Source: Larimichthys crocea
Taxonomy: Eukaryota; Chordata; Actinopteri; Sciaenidae
Length of the DNA: 64,000 nucleotides
Reading direction: 5' to 3'
Assembly: GCF_000972845.2 (NCBI RefSeq)
Contig: NC_040016.1
Coordinates: forward strand, 15,104,967-15,168,966
Notes under the pieces: model-generated
Databases searched by the model: none
Told to the model about the DNA's origin: nothing
Seen by the model: the letters and a program-made list of their open reading frames with translations, nothing else
Program-made: the position numbers and the translations under genes
Shown here: positions 47,364 to 58,686 of the stretch, one piece after another
Position numbering within the stretch: the first letter of the stretch is position 1
How the letters are laid out: every line of letters begins with the position of its first letter

Positions 47364-49177
47364 AAGTCCTTCTGTATTCTAGTGTCTCTTTCAGGAAATC
47401 TGGGCATTTGTAGAGCTGATGATTGCTCTCCTGACATAACATGCACGGGTTTTTGGCCCTTTCCTTTGGTGTTGTCTGATTACTATTGTCCACCACTGTT
47501 TGTGTGTTAAAAACACTGGCCTTGTTATTTTTATTGACTCTTGTGTTTACCTTGTCATTACAGGATTCGGCAGAATGGAGAGCGAAGAGAGAAGTGACTG
47601 GATTGCAGGCAGTTTCCGCCTCCATGGACATGAACTTGGCAAACTCTTTAAAACTGGGAAAATCTTTTCTCTCTGTGAGACGAACGGTCACTTGCCGATT
47701 CCACCTTGAGGCTAACCACTCAGGCAATTTCCTTATCAACTTCTGATTTTCTTCACAATCATTTAAGATATTTAAACCCTTTACATGAGGCATGGCCTGC
47801 AGACAAGCATTTAAGAAATCAGAGAAATTTCTCAGTCCTTCAGCATCTTTGCCCTGAATCTTAGGCCAATTGGATAACTTTTCTCTGAAGGCCTTTTGGA
47901 TGATGAACGGCTGGCCATACCTTTGATTGAGCTTGGTCCAAGCGTCACTGTATGCTGCATCATCACTGTGATAGAAAGTACCTTCTAAACACTTCTGAGC
48001 TGAGCCACCTACATAGCGCTTGAGATAGTGCAGCTTATCAGCAGTGGAAATATTCTTTCTATCTATGAGCGCCATGAACGAGGCTTTCCACTCAATAAAG
48101 TCAATTGGATTGCCATTAAATACAGTGGGCTCTGGCATTGGCAGTCTATTGATAGCAATGCTGTACTGAACAGCTTGGGCAAGGCAGGAAACGTTGATGG
48201 GAGAAGGTGGAGTGGCAGCTTGATAGGGCTGTGTTGGGGCATGAAGAGGAATATGGTTGTGTGGCAGGGTATCACGAAAGGACTGAAAGGACTGGGCATC
48301 AGACTCCTCTTTAACTTCTCTGTCGTAGGCTTTGAATCTGGCTTTAGCGGCCTTTAAGTCTCTTTCAGCTTGCAAGTGTTCGAATTCTGCTTTGTGTCTT
48401 TCTAATTCTTTCCTCAAGCACTCTTATCTTCTCCTTTTGTTTCTTTTCTTCCAACAGCACCTTATATTCAGCCTCCTTTGCGGCTAAATTCGCCGCCACT
48501 TCAGCTCGCTTGGCAACAACACTTGAGTGATGGGAATGACGACTGAGTTCAGAGGCAGAGCCATAAATGGACCGTGCATAGTCTGGCTCGCGTAGCTCAC
48601 GCAAGCGCCTTGCTTCATTTTCTGCGTCATATTCGCCATTTATGCCTGTCAGTCTTTCATTTAGGACTCTCATTATGTCACCTGTTACTGCCACGCAAGC
48701 ATCAACTTTACGCCTTAGCTCTGGATGAGGTGTGCCTCGTGCTCTCAGTTCGTCGAACATTTTCAAAACGTCCACTTTCATTTTCTCTAGTTCGTCGGCA
48801 AGGGATGCTAGGTGCTTTTCTGTTAGCTCATAGTTCAGCTCCTGTCGTGTCCTACGAGCTAGAGCTTTCCACTGTTCATAAAGGCTAGCAAGTTTCTTTT
48901 CCCTTTTGCTCTGTTCTTCTTGACGGTATGCTAGCATTTTTTCAGTGGGATTTCTCGCGCGCTCTGAGCGCCTAACTTTATCAAAACTATCTTCGTCATC
49001 TTTTAACAGTTCAGCAAGCATATTTTCATTCTTTTGCAAAGTCTCTTTGAGTTCTTGCCGGATAGCACCTTTTTCTGTTTCCCTTTTTAGCATTTCCTTG
49101 CTTTCCTCTATTACCTTAGGAAGGGTAGCTATCTGTTTCTCCTTATCGCCGTGTGAAAAGGCATCGTCTCCCTCCAT
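47263..49177 (-). pseudogene. BEL/Pao gag-like region (coiled coil, DUF1759-like, zinc knuckles)
   Basis: Two frames. 49177-48365 (270 aa, ATG at 49177, about 160 bases after the LTR) is highly charged and helical, a long coiled coil rich in Glu, Lys and Arg. 48417-47263 contains the DUF1759-like core (FNGNPIDFIEWKASFMALI, LHYLKRYVGGSAQKCLEG) and two cysteine motifs, CMLCQESNHQLYKC and CYGCLKPGHGAKEC, of the zinc-knuckle kind. The frames are offset by one base near 48415, so a single indel probably broke one long gag frame. As in other BEL elements, gag lies upstream of the protease. Confidence 0.85.
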
Positions 49178-49337
49178 TTCTGTTAGCTTTTATCCGTAAG
49201 TCATGTTGTTGTTCTTGAAGTTCTTTTTCTCACCACCACACCGTCTTCAACTAACCGCCATCCTTTGTTCCTTTTCATCCGTAGTTTCCTCCGTTGAAAT
49301 CTTCTTAGCAGGCTAGCTGGAGAGGTGAAACTCTTAC

Positions 49338-49561
49338 TGTAATGGTCCCCGTAATTTTGTGGCAATGATCTTCAACTGCTGGTTAAGTTTATGTTTTTTA
49401 TTTTGAGTTTGTGCCTCATTACGGGTCCAAACTGAAAACATTGGCTAGATAGCGCTATGTGACCATCTCTTACGAGCGCTGCAGTCTGACTGAACGATTC
49501 CTGTAGCAGGCGCAGTAGCACGGACATTAAGCTTTTCAAAATAAAAGTTCCTCTTACCACA
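49338..49561 (-). repeat. BEL 5' LTR
   Basis: 224 bp, starting TGTGGTAAGAGGAACTTTTA on the minus strand and ending GGACCATTACA: TG...CA ends as expected. The partner LTR is not found at the left of the element. A related LTR in the opposite orientation occurs at 35736-35984. The bases following it (GTAAGAGTTTCACCTCTCC on the minus strand) are where a primer-binding site would lie; I could not match it to a tRNA. Confidence 0.85.
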
Positions 49562-49756
49562 GTGCATAGAAAGGCATACAGGTCCTCTGTACATAAACAA
49601 AACTGACTGCTAGTAGAAAGATATTAATGCAGTATCAAAAAATAGAAATTATCTTGCATATTGATAAGGTAATTCACCTAAAATAATGGACATTTTATGG
49701 GGTCATTTACACTAAGCATGAAAAAAATATAAACTTCTCCCATTTCTACACTCCAG
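49562..49756 (+). other. odf3-like intron 3-type sequence between LTR and chimeric exon
   Basis: The last 70 bases (AATATAAACTTCTCCCATTT and the CTACACTCCAG acceptor) equal those before exon 4 at 50458-50487, so this is a copy of intron 3. The first part has no partner in the window. Confidence 0.6.
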
Positions 49757-50809
49757 GTCCAGCCTCCTACTCTCTGCCACCTGTGCTGGGGCACAAAACT
49801 GCACTGCCTGGACTCACAGGTATGTCCAAAATCGCCATTAAGCCCTTTTTTTCAACACCAACACCATTATAATTATCATAACTAATATTGTCTGTCCCTG
49901 ATTCATCCATAAAGGTATTTCTAAGCATGACCCCACTAAATACAAAGCACCAATGTTCAGTTTTGGGACGCGTCATGATACTGGCAGATCTGATTGCTCC
50001 CCTGGACCAAGATACCTCATTCCCTCCAACATCACCAGAGAGGGACGAGATGGCACTCCTGCATTTTCACTCCACAGCCGTCCAAAACAGCCAGGATTGT
50101 TCCAGACCCCAGGACCAGGTCAGAAAAAAACCTTACACATTAAAACTGATTTTGTAAAAGCCCATGAAAATTAAACACTGCTGATTCATCTACCCACTAA
50201 ACGGCAGCAATATTCCACCTTTGTCATGATTATTGTCATCTGAGTTTACCTGTCAGCAGTGTCTTTACATAACTTTCTTTGGTGTTTCAGGCAAATATTC
50301 CCCAGAACAATCAGGAAAGTTGATCTTCCGCACAGCTCCTGCTTTTTCTCTCTCTGGGAGGAGCAAAGACTGACTGATATCTGACAAAACACCAGGTCAC
50401 ATTTTGCGTTTAGTGACAATTTATTGCTGTGGATTACAAATGTTCATGGCACAAAAAATATAAACTTCTCCCATTTCTACACTCCAGGTCCAGCCTCCTA
50501 CTCTCTGCCCCCTGTGCTGGGGCCCAAAACTGTCTGCAAATCTGCAGCTCCCACCTACTCCCTCTATGGCCGCAGCAAAAATGGAAGCTTCCATGAGGAC
50601 CTGAAGAAGGTACATTGTCATACACACTGTCATAAAAACTGTGAATAAAGAAAAGCTAGGAAATCCTGTGATTTATTTTCTTTTTGTTTCCCATCCAGAC
50701 TCCTGGACCTGCTGCCTACAAAGTTGTGAACACTTGTCTTTACCAGAAAAAACCTCCCCAATACAGCATGACAGGCCGCAGTTGCACCACTTATTGTAGA
50801 TGTGACTGA
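49757..50809 (+). pseudogene. odf3: odf3/CIMAP1-like gene: chimeric exon 4/1, exons 2-5 (copy D, 3' end of gene)
   Basis: Exons: chimeric 4/1 49757-49819 (63 bp), exon 2 49915-50118, exon 3 50291-50395, exon 4 50488-50609, exon 5 50699-50809, all with GT/AG borders in matching phase (1,1,1,0). Exon 2 is intact and encodes SPGPRYLIPSNITREG and FSLHSRPKQPGLFQTPGPG. Exon 4 encodes PGPASYSLPPVLGPK and YSLYGRSKNGSFHEDLKK, exon 5 TPGPAAYKVVNTC and PPQYSMTGR: the repeated PGP (SHIPPO) pattern of outer dense fibre 3 proteins. Exon 3 has an in-frame TGA (50371-50373) where copy A reads TGC. Exon 5 stops about 40 residues earlier than typical family members (about 250 aa). Skipping exon 3 would keep the frame. 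Exon 1 at 34108 could splice to exon 2 here, giving a gene with a 15-kb element-filled intron 1. Confidence 0.75.
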
Positions 50810-50843
50810 GTAATGTCATATAGAATCTCACACAACAGTATCG

Positions 50844-50849
50844 AATAAA
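50844..50849 (+). terminator. Polyadenylation signal of the odf3-like gene
   Basis: AATAAA 35 bases after the stop codon at 50809, in the plus orientation of the gene. Confidence 0.6.
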
Positions 50850-51567
50850 GCACAAAAAGAAACTGCTCAAGGTTATTGAGAATGGGCTTGGTTGTATTTG
50901 CACTTGTCACTTTGTTTTTGGGTTATGACCACTATCAGTATTTGTAGGAAATTATACCCAATTAAAACCAGTGGCCCATGTCTGACATTTGTGTTACTGT
51001 AACATGGGTTTTAAGAATGTGTTCCTTCCCTGCTGGTTTAGAGAACTGATTATTAATTAATAATACTAATTATTTTTGATTAGTAAACTATCCATTCCAG
51101 GAGGGAAATAATATACTTCTTTGGTTATTTACTGTAGTTTTTTAAAACATGGTCATAGCAGCAAAACACAAATATCCTGCAGTAAACTGCAAGTATAATT
51201 GCAATTATGTACACCGTTGTTTGTCCAGAGAGCATTGACTTGACAGTAAATATATTTTTCAGATAGATGATCTCAAATACAAGGCCATACAGGAAAAACA
51301 ACTTCACTGTAAAATGTCCTGGAGTGGCCAAACCAAATAGTCCAATCAAAAATTTATTTCATGACTTGCTGTTTATGGTCATTTGAACAGCTGATTTGGA
51401 AACATGCAATAATCAGATGTGCAAAGATGATAAATGCCAGTCTGGAAGCTAATGACTCTACTTTTTTAGGCATAAACATCTTATTTGCAATTACAATTAT
51501 TCTAATATAAAAATGGTAATTAGAAGAATGCTTTTTCAGTTTTGCTGTAGCTTGGATATTATGTCCC

Positions 51568-51622
51568 AAAAATAAATAAATAAATAAAATAAAAAATAAA
51601 ATGAAAGAAATAAATAAATGTG
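51568..51622. repeat. (AAAT)n-rich simple repeat
   Basis: AAATAAATAAATAAATAAAA-type tract with AAATGAAAGAAATAAATAAA. Confidence 0.9.
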
Positions 51623-51755
51623 AATTGTATGTTCTTCCAGAGCCTTGCTGACTGTAGCAGGTGGTGCTAGGGTTCCTTTTTTATATTCTGGCTAGAGAAT
51701 TGGAGTGCTTTTTTTCACAATACTTTGAAGTTTAAGATGCCTCAGTTTAAGTTTA

Positions 51756-51876
51756 AGTGCCTACGGCACTCGTCAACTACACCCAGAGCTTGCTTTTCTT
51801 ATTAGTGACGAGTGTCGTAGGCACTAATAATAAAAGGTAGAAACACAATAGGTTCCCGCAGCTTCGCTGCATGGAC
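51756..51876. repeat. Hairpin and tail of a teleost repeat
   Basis: AGTGCCTACGGCACTCGTC (51756-51774) and GACGAGTGTCGTAGGCACT (51807-51825) are inverted copies with one mismatch, spaced by 32 bases. They are followed by AATAGGTTCCCGCAGCTTCG. I believe the latter is the usual tail of the family whose head (TATAGCTGCAAGCAGC) starts the repeat at 31122; this link is recalled knowledge and not shown within the window. Confidence 0.6.
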
Positions 51877-54800
51877 CCCAATTTCTCCTCTGGCCACTTT
51901 CTTTTCTTGGCATTGTATCACTGTTGCATGCATTCTGTGCCAGTGGCTGTGAGAGAGCCTAAAATGTAAATCTATGCACAGATCGTGACAAGGAACTGTT
52001 TGCAGGACTGACTGTTACTGTACAAAAGTTGCTGTTCCTATTTCAGTGTGTGCAAAAATGCACAGCAGCTTTCTAAATCTTAAAACATCCACCAACAATA
52101 ACAGCAGAGGGGTAATTCACTCTCTGCTGGAGGCATGCTGCGGTCTGACTCTGCAGCAAAGCTTCTGTGGGACTTAGTGCAGACACTGACAGTGCAGTTT
52201 TAGTGAAGCTTTAAAAAACTCTAAACTCTGATAGACAACTGAAGTGTGAAGCATACTTGTCCACAGTCCACTAGACCGTGTAGTGTTACTAAAAGGTTAG
52301 AAAAATGAAAAGAAAGAAGAAGAAGAAAAAACAACCTCAACCGTACCAATCAATTCTTTAAGTTCCCTTAAAGGCAGTCTCTCTGGTGCAACATTCCTCA
52401 TTCTCCTGTGAGTTATAGCTGTATCTGAACATGTGTTTAAATTAACGAAATCAGCCAGTTTACAAATTAATCTTTTTAACAACTGCCTGGAAGTTTATTA
52501 GTGTAAACAGCTGCATTTGTATGAATTGTAATGACAAAATGAATCACGTATCCTCATTCTCCTTCTAAACGCTCATCTTTAAATATTAGAAAGATAAGAG
52601 CTCTCTCTAGTGGTATTATCAGGAAAGTACAAATAAAATGTTTATTAACACTGCAGACAGTTAAACAGTAAAAACATTGATGTTGCCAATATATATCACA
52701 TGTAGTATGCAGTGACTTGCGTTTATCATCACGGCCTGTGCGCCTTTATGATCTGTAGGACATGTTTTTATTGTCATTACATTGACAATAAAAGGCTACA
52801 AGACTACAGTGGTAGGACTGTAGTACCCAAATCATGACACAGAAGGGCGCTGGTGAGATGTTGTGTTACAGTCCCTCCACACTTCAACAAAGTGAGTCCC
52901 TCTTGCACAGTTTCTACTTACCTCAGCATCTGACAACAGCTATTATAAGCTGCTGAATAGGAGAGAAGAAGGTGGAAGTGGAGCACTGCTTCGACTGCAC
53001 CATGCTCCTTTAGCACGCTGTAGTAAATGAATGCTGGATATAAACTGAACATGAAAAATATCAGGGGCACTTAGTGGACACGCTGAGGCCATTATCACAT
53101 ATTAAAGCCCCATATTAAATCTACTGTAACACATATGTGGATAGAGAGAAGCTGAAAAGTTTACACAAATTTCCACAGACAGTCACATTTTAAAATCATT
53201 TATCAAGGCATTTGTTATTTCTCCTGAAGTGGTCACTGTAAGCAATTATTAATGGTATAATAAGATTAGGATTGGATAATCCACCCGTATGGTTCTTTGT
53301 ATATTGTTGCATTGTGTTTTTTATATGTATTACACTCCTTACTCACTATACTGGTGGTTCATGTACCCCAATTATAATGTGTTTATCTGTGGGAATGTCC
53401 AAACCATGAGGAGTTCAGAGAAGGAGTGGCCACAGGCTGATGTAGTATCATAGTTTGCATATTCTCCATCAAAACTGTACAGTTTTTTTTTATTAACATT
53501 TGAACTATATGATAGTTAAATATAAGACAACTACTGAATTTAAGCATGAAGTCCATTTTGAGTACTGAGAAATAGGTCATCGTTCTGATCCCAGTTTAGT
53601 AAATTATTGTGGTTTTTATTCACATAATTATATTATTTCTCTTTATTTATTATTCCTCCCATCTCTTTTTTTTTCACTTTCATGTTAAATTCCCCTATCG
53701 AATGTCATTACAGCCCACCACCGATACTTTGTTTTTAGTTCAAATCAGGGTTAATCCCAAAGCCGAATATTACCATGAATGAAAAGAGAAGTGGTTAAAT
53801 ATAGCCAGTGATTTTAGCCCTGTTTGAATGGTGTTCATTGTTTGTGACTTTGTGTAATCCCCCTACTCGTGTTAAAGCTCTTCTTTGTAAACTAATAGAA
53901 GGGAAAAGATCCACAATTTGAAATAAATAAAAGCTGTGGTAGACTGTGACAAATGCACATGGACTTAAACCTGTCCTGTCAATACAAAGAGGCAGTGATT
54001 AATAATATTTGTTCACAGTTTATTTCCGTAAACTTTGCTGCAAGAGATTATACAAGTCTTGTCTGCTGTTTGGTGACATTTTTCTGTCAGACCTGTTTGA
54101 ATATTAATATTAATGTGTGACACACAGAAAGCTCATTTTCTATGCATGCATACACTGTCGACAGTCTTTTCACAGAAACATACATAAGCCTTTATCCACT
54201 GTAGAACACACCAGACCACGTAAGCAGTGCAGGCTTCATGTGCTGTTGTGACAGCAGGTGTCTGGCCCCTTTCCAAGGTCTACTACAGCAAAGCAGCTGA
54301 GGGCCTTATCCAGCTTAATGCACACATGTCAGTATGTAAGCCAGTGTCAACCAAACCTGAGCATCAACATTTTTTTTTCCTGATGAGTGCAAACAACCTC
54401 TTGTTTCTTTGTTTCTGATCTAAACTAGATGTCACCTGCATGAGTTCACGTGCGTGAAAATAGCTCAGTGGAAAGATATGTTCAAGGAAGCTGGCCTGAT
54501 CATTAACACAGATAAGGTTCCCTGCTTCAGGTCAAGTTTCAATCAGTCATTTGTCAAGCTTGTTATGAGGTTGTGCATGCACACACGCACACACGCTCAG
54601 ACTCCTTTCTGCAGGAACAAATATGCATGAAATTTCCAAAGACAGTAAAACACATATAGGCAAAGTCATAAGGTAAGGAGGTGGAGTTATAGCAGGTTGT
54701 AAAAGCCCAAGTGTTTAACTTCTTCCTAACTCATATGTAGCCACTGTCTGTTGAAAACCATCCATATATCTCTATTTTAAAATTTTCAGATAAACTGAGT

Positions 54801-57174
54801 GAGTCCAGACAATTATGTCTAAGGCTAAAATACCTTCAAACAGGACTGAGAGTCTACAGCCATGCTAGACATGTGCTGTTCTTAGACATACTGATGTTTT
54901 GAGGCAATTTAGTGCTCATTCTAAAATGTTAGTCTGCTGACATACTAAACTGAGATGTAAATATTAGCATGTCCACATAAATCAACACTAAAATGCTGAC
55001 CTTTATCAGGCCAGATGTTTACCTTGTTCACCATTTCAGTTAAGTGTGTACAGCTGAGACCGATTGAATTAATTTGGCTGGAATTTGGTCATAAACCAAT
55101 CAGTAATTCATCACAAGGGGAACATGCATATCTGAATATTTTTTTCATGGCAGTCCATCTAATAGTTGTTGAGATGGATTGCTTACAAATTGAGCCTTAT
55201 CGTGCACGATCAGTGGATCACCATTCATCATCGGGGAACCATGAATGTATAATTTGTTTTGCCAATCCAGGAAGCAGATGTTGAGATATTTCACTAAATG
55301 AAAACTTTAACCAAATGGTGACCAAATGGTGGTGTTAGATAGAATGTCAGTTTGATTTATTCTAATGTCAATGTACAAATGTCAATCTACCCGCTGAAGT
55401 AGTGGATCGGCCAACAGGAGCCATGCTGCTAGGATGGCTGAAAACTCAATAAATTATTTAAACTTGCACTGTCACAAAGTTTGAAACAAAGCACCTTTTC
55501 TCATGTCATGAAAAGGTGACAGAACCTAGATTCATGGTTTTCATTTAACAGCAACAATATATGAATCCACACATATAAACAAATTCAAATTTCATTTCTT
55601 ATGTGACACCACACATGAATTACTCTTTTAACAGTCAGAAGTTTTGAGGTTGTGCTGTATTATTGTCCCCATGATTGCCTTTCAGCAGGGGATGCGATCA
55701 TCTGCAGGCATATTTTCTGTCACCATGGAAACCAGAGCAGCTGTAGGAGGAGTGGGCCAACAGGAGAGGAGGGAGTAAGCTGATGTCCAGGAGGCGTAGC
55801 CTAACCAAGTCTCATGTGGGTCCCTGAGATGAAACAATGGCAGGAAGAGAGTGGGCTGCTTTACAGGCCCTCTGTGCTCTCTATCGCTGTCTGCCTCTCT
55901 TTTTTGTTATTTCTGTCTCCTTCTGTCAATCTGTGAGCGGGTCTCTCTCTATATCGTCCCACACAAACACACACTAACACACACACAGATACACACAGCC
56001 CTAGAATCGGACTGTCTGAAAGAAAGCTGAGAGGACAATGAAAACAAAAACAGGATGCCAGAGAGAATTTATCTGTCCAGGAGGAATGAGCTTTCCACTT
56101 TAAAACTGCAACTAGACACAATGCAGAAGTGGAGTGGATGAGTCAGGCTCTTATAGTATATTAGGAATGAGATAATACTTATAAATTACTCCTGCTGCCT
56201 CACTTTATCGACAGCATGGGTGTTTTATTTCTGAGAGTGATATGAGAGCCATGAGAAGGCAGAAGAGAACATCATTATATGAACACCTCATATTAACGCA
56301 ATGAAGATTAAAGGTCTGTGAGTGTGTAAGGCTCTATAAAATGCATCTTATCATTGATCTGTTAATTTTTTTTACCTTAAATTTTATATCTGCAGACACT
56401 ACAGGTCCTCCTCCACTCTGTTTTTCACCCATTTTGCAGCTACAATAGTTTTAACTATGCACTGGCAACCCAAGCGTGAGGCGAGATGGTTGCAACCACC
56501 ACCAATTGACTAAATCCATTCAAAGACAAATCCATAACCAATATGAACATTTCATCCACACACCAATAACAATAAAATAAGAAGAGCCTAAAGCCATGCT
56601 AGCAGCTCTGTGGGACACGTGTAGAGGTGCTCATAGACCAAAGTGTTGTAAAGTGGTGGATAGAGCCAGTCCATCTAATGGCTAACCATATCATCCTCTG
56701 GGGACCCTGAATGGCTGTACAAGATCTAACAGAGACATTTTATTCCAGACCAAAGTGGTTGACTGACCAACATTGCTATTCCTGGAACTGTGGTTCTCAT
56801 ATGGCAAAAAACTGTGTTTATGGAACCATTTGCCCAAATCTGAGTACGTAGTTGATACATTGTGAATTGTGAGCTTGAAGGTTTGTTTTGACCTTGGAAA
56901 AATTGGCTTGACAAGAAATTCTTAGCCCAAGGCGTACTTACTGGAAATTGACATTTTCCAGTAACTGACCCTGGTGCCAAATATTTTCTTGCATTGTGTT
57001 GTCTTTTACATACTCAGATTCAAGTGTATTTCCTCCTGTGCCCATGGGCTATATAGTGTAATGGCTAACAAGCTGATGTTCAGCAAATTCTGAGTCTCTG
57101 GAGAACTATTCTTTTTGAGAAGAATAGTATCTGTATGGCTTTACACCACAGGGATAAAATGAAACCAGATTTTG

Positions 57175-57330
57175 TCCTTTGAAGGACCAGTGTGTAGGAT
57201 ATAGCCCTCTCCTTCCTATCATGGAGGAGAAACTATTGTGGCCAAGGAAAATGCGAAAGGTTATATTAAGAACCAGTGTATTGGTGGATATAAAACGCTC
57301 AATCTTAGATAACAAAAACATAACAATTCT
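57175..57330. repeat. MITE-like fragment related to 18460-18755
   Basis: CTTTGAAGGACCAGTGTGTA, GGATATAGCCCTCTCCTTCC and GTATTGGTGGATATAAAACG match the layout of the left half of the 18.5 kb element (GGACCGGTGTGTAGGAT, GTAGATATAAAAGGCTCATT). The right end is missing. Confidence 0.45.
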
Positions 57331-58429
57331 TATTTTCAGGTAATTATACATAACTGAGAACACAGTTAAGAATGTTCTGTTTAATTTCTGTCCTAGTCTG
57401 ATATATATATAATAGTGCCCGCTAAATCTTATCTTAAATTTTGCACCCTAGACTCTTGATATGGAAATATCTTATCGGATTCTGGTTTGCATACAACCTT
57501 CCTGTTACACAGTAATGTAATACTGTGATCCTGTATTCCTTCTCTGTGGTTCGCTTCATACCCTAGAGACTAATGCAAATCTATTACAGGTTTGGCTGTT
57601 CTCCAATTATGCCTTTGTATCATCAAGGGTTTTGCAAAGGTTGTTTTTTCTTTAGCAGTCACAGAGCCGCTATTATAAATGTTGTCTTCTGCTGCAGCCA
57701 TAAATGCACATTTATAAATGCATTGAACTTCAAAGTACATTGGTGTTAAATGGCGATCTCTCACATACTGTATAGACCCAAGGTAACGCGACCAAGACAT
57801 CAGTTAGTGTCTAAAAGACACCACATTTAAACTGATTTCAAAATATGTGAGGGACTTCAAAAAATTTGATTCATGACTTTAAACAAAATTGTTTATTAGT
57901 ACATTTATGACTTGTGACTGAAGTTCACATTTTAGATGATGCTCAGAATAACAAATAAGATTAAACTAGGAATAGTATTTATTACCATTTAATGTTTTTC
58001 ATATGTACACAATTTCTATCAACAGTGTTTTCACTTGGTTATCATATTAGGTCATTTAGATGGTGCTAGTGGGATCTGTTTATTAAGGGTAATAGTAAAT
58101 CAAAGTAAGCTTTATGTGTACACATACAAAGAAGAGTTTACAGTTTTGGTTGCTCTCAGTGTGCATAGACACAGTCCCAAGAACAATCAAGAAGATAGAA
58201 ATAGACATAGAAATACAAATAAAATATAAAGACAAGCAAAATGACATCTTGTAAATTATAAACATGGATATAATGCGCAAGAGTGCAAAGGATGCTGGAA
58301 TAAATATTGAATTATACCTCTCACTGTATCTCTGCATGTCTCGCATTTTCGTATGTGAAGCTCGACAGATTTTCATCACATGTTTTCATCACAGTTACCT
58401 CTGAGCTACGAGGTGACAAACTCATACGG

Positions 58430-58686
58430 CACAGTTGTTGTGGAGGCCGGCGTGGTGACGTCAGGCGCAAGGTGAGAAGGATAACGTTGTGAGCGCGAGG
58501 AGGAGAGAGGGAGACAGAGCGGCCTCTCTGATGTCACAAAGGCAGCGCGAGCTTCTCCTCCTGACATCTGTTTGTTGTCACCGTTCACAGCGAGACTCAT
58601 CAGTGTTGAACCACATGGAAAAATCCTCTTTACACGCTCAGCCGAGCCTTCAAACGCCGACGGGGCTGTCGACGGCGTTTTCTCAG
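58430..58686 (+). promoter_or_regulatory. CpG-rich promoter-like block with CRE and candidate first coding exon
   Basis: CpG density rises sharply here in an otherwise CpG-poor region. A perfect palindromic CRE, TGACGTCA, lies at 58456-58463, and a half-like TGATGTCA at 58530-58537. Downstream, ATG at 58615 opens a 24-codon frame (MEKSSLHAQPSLQTPTGLST and on) ending at CTCAG followed by a GTAAAT donor (58687), phase 0. This fits a first exon transcribed to the right. I do not recognise the peptide, and I could not follow the gene to a convincing second exon within 5 kb. A donor-like GAGGTAACTG on the minus strand near 58395 would also allow transcription the other way. Confidence 0.4.

Larger units (their letters stand above)
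40581..49561 (-). mobile_element. BEL/Pao LTR retrotransposon, decayed, pol region duplicated
   Basis: On the minus strand the order is LTR (49561-49338), leader, gag-type coiled coil and DUF1759-like region, zinc knuckles, aspartic protease, RT, RNase H, integrase. This is the protease-before-RT, RT-before-integrase order of BEL/Pao elements. The 3' LTR is absent: the copy ends at 40581 inside the integrase C-terminal region, where a retroposon tail begins. The stretch 40795-43663 repeats as 43670-46555, so the pol half is present twice in tandem. Frame breaks and a few stops make the element defective. It entered odf3-like intronic DNA: sequence right of the LTR (49562-49756) leads into a chimeric exon. 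Confidence 0.92.
50850..58399. other. Non-coding stretch, no gene seen
   Basis: No exon with recognisable protein content. It contains the AAAT tract at 51568-51622, the hairpin at 51756, a T-rich tract near 53480-53490, a CA-rich patch near 55962-55996 and a decayed MITE-like copy at 57175-57330. Remaining frames are short chance frames. Confidence 0.5.
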
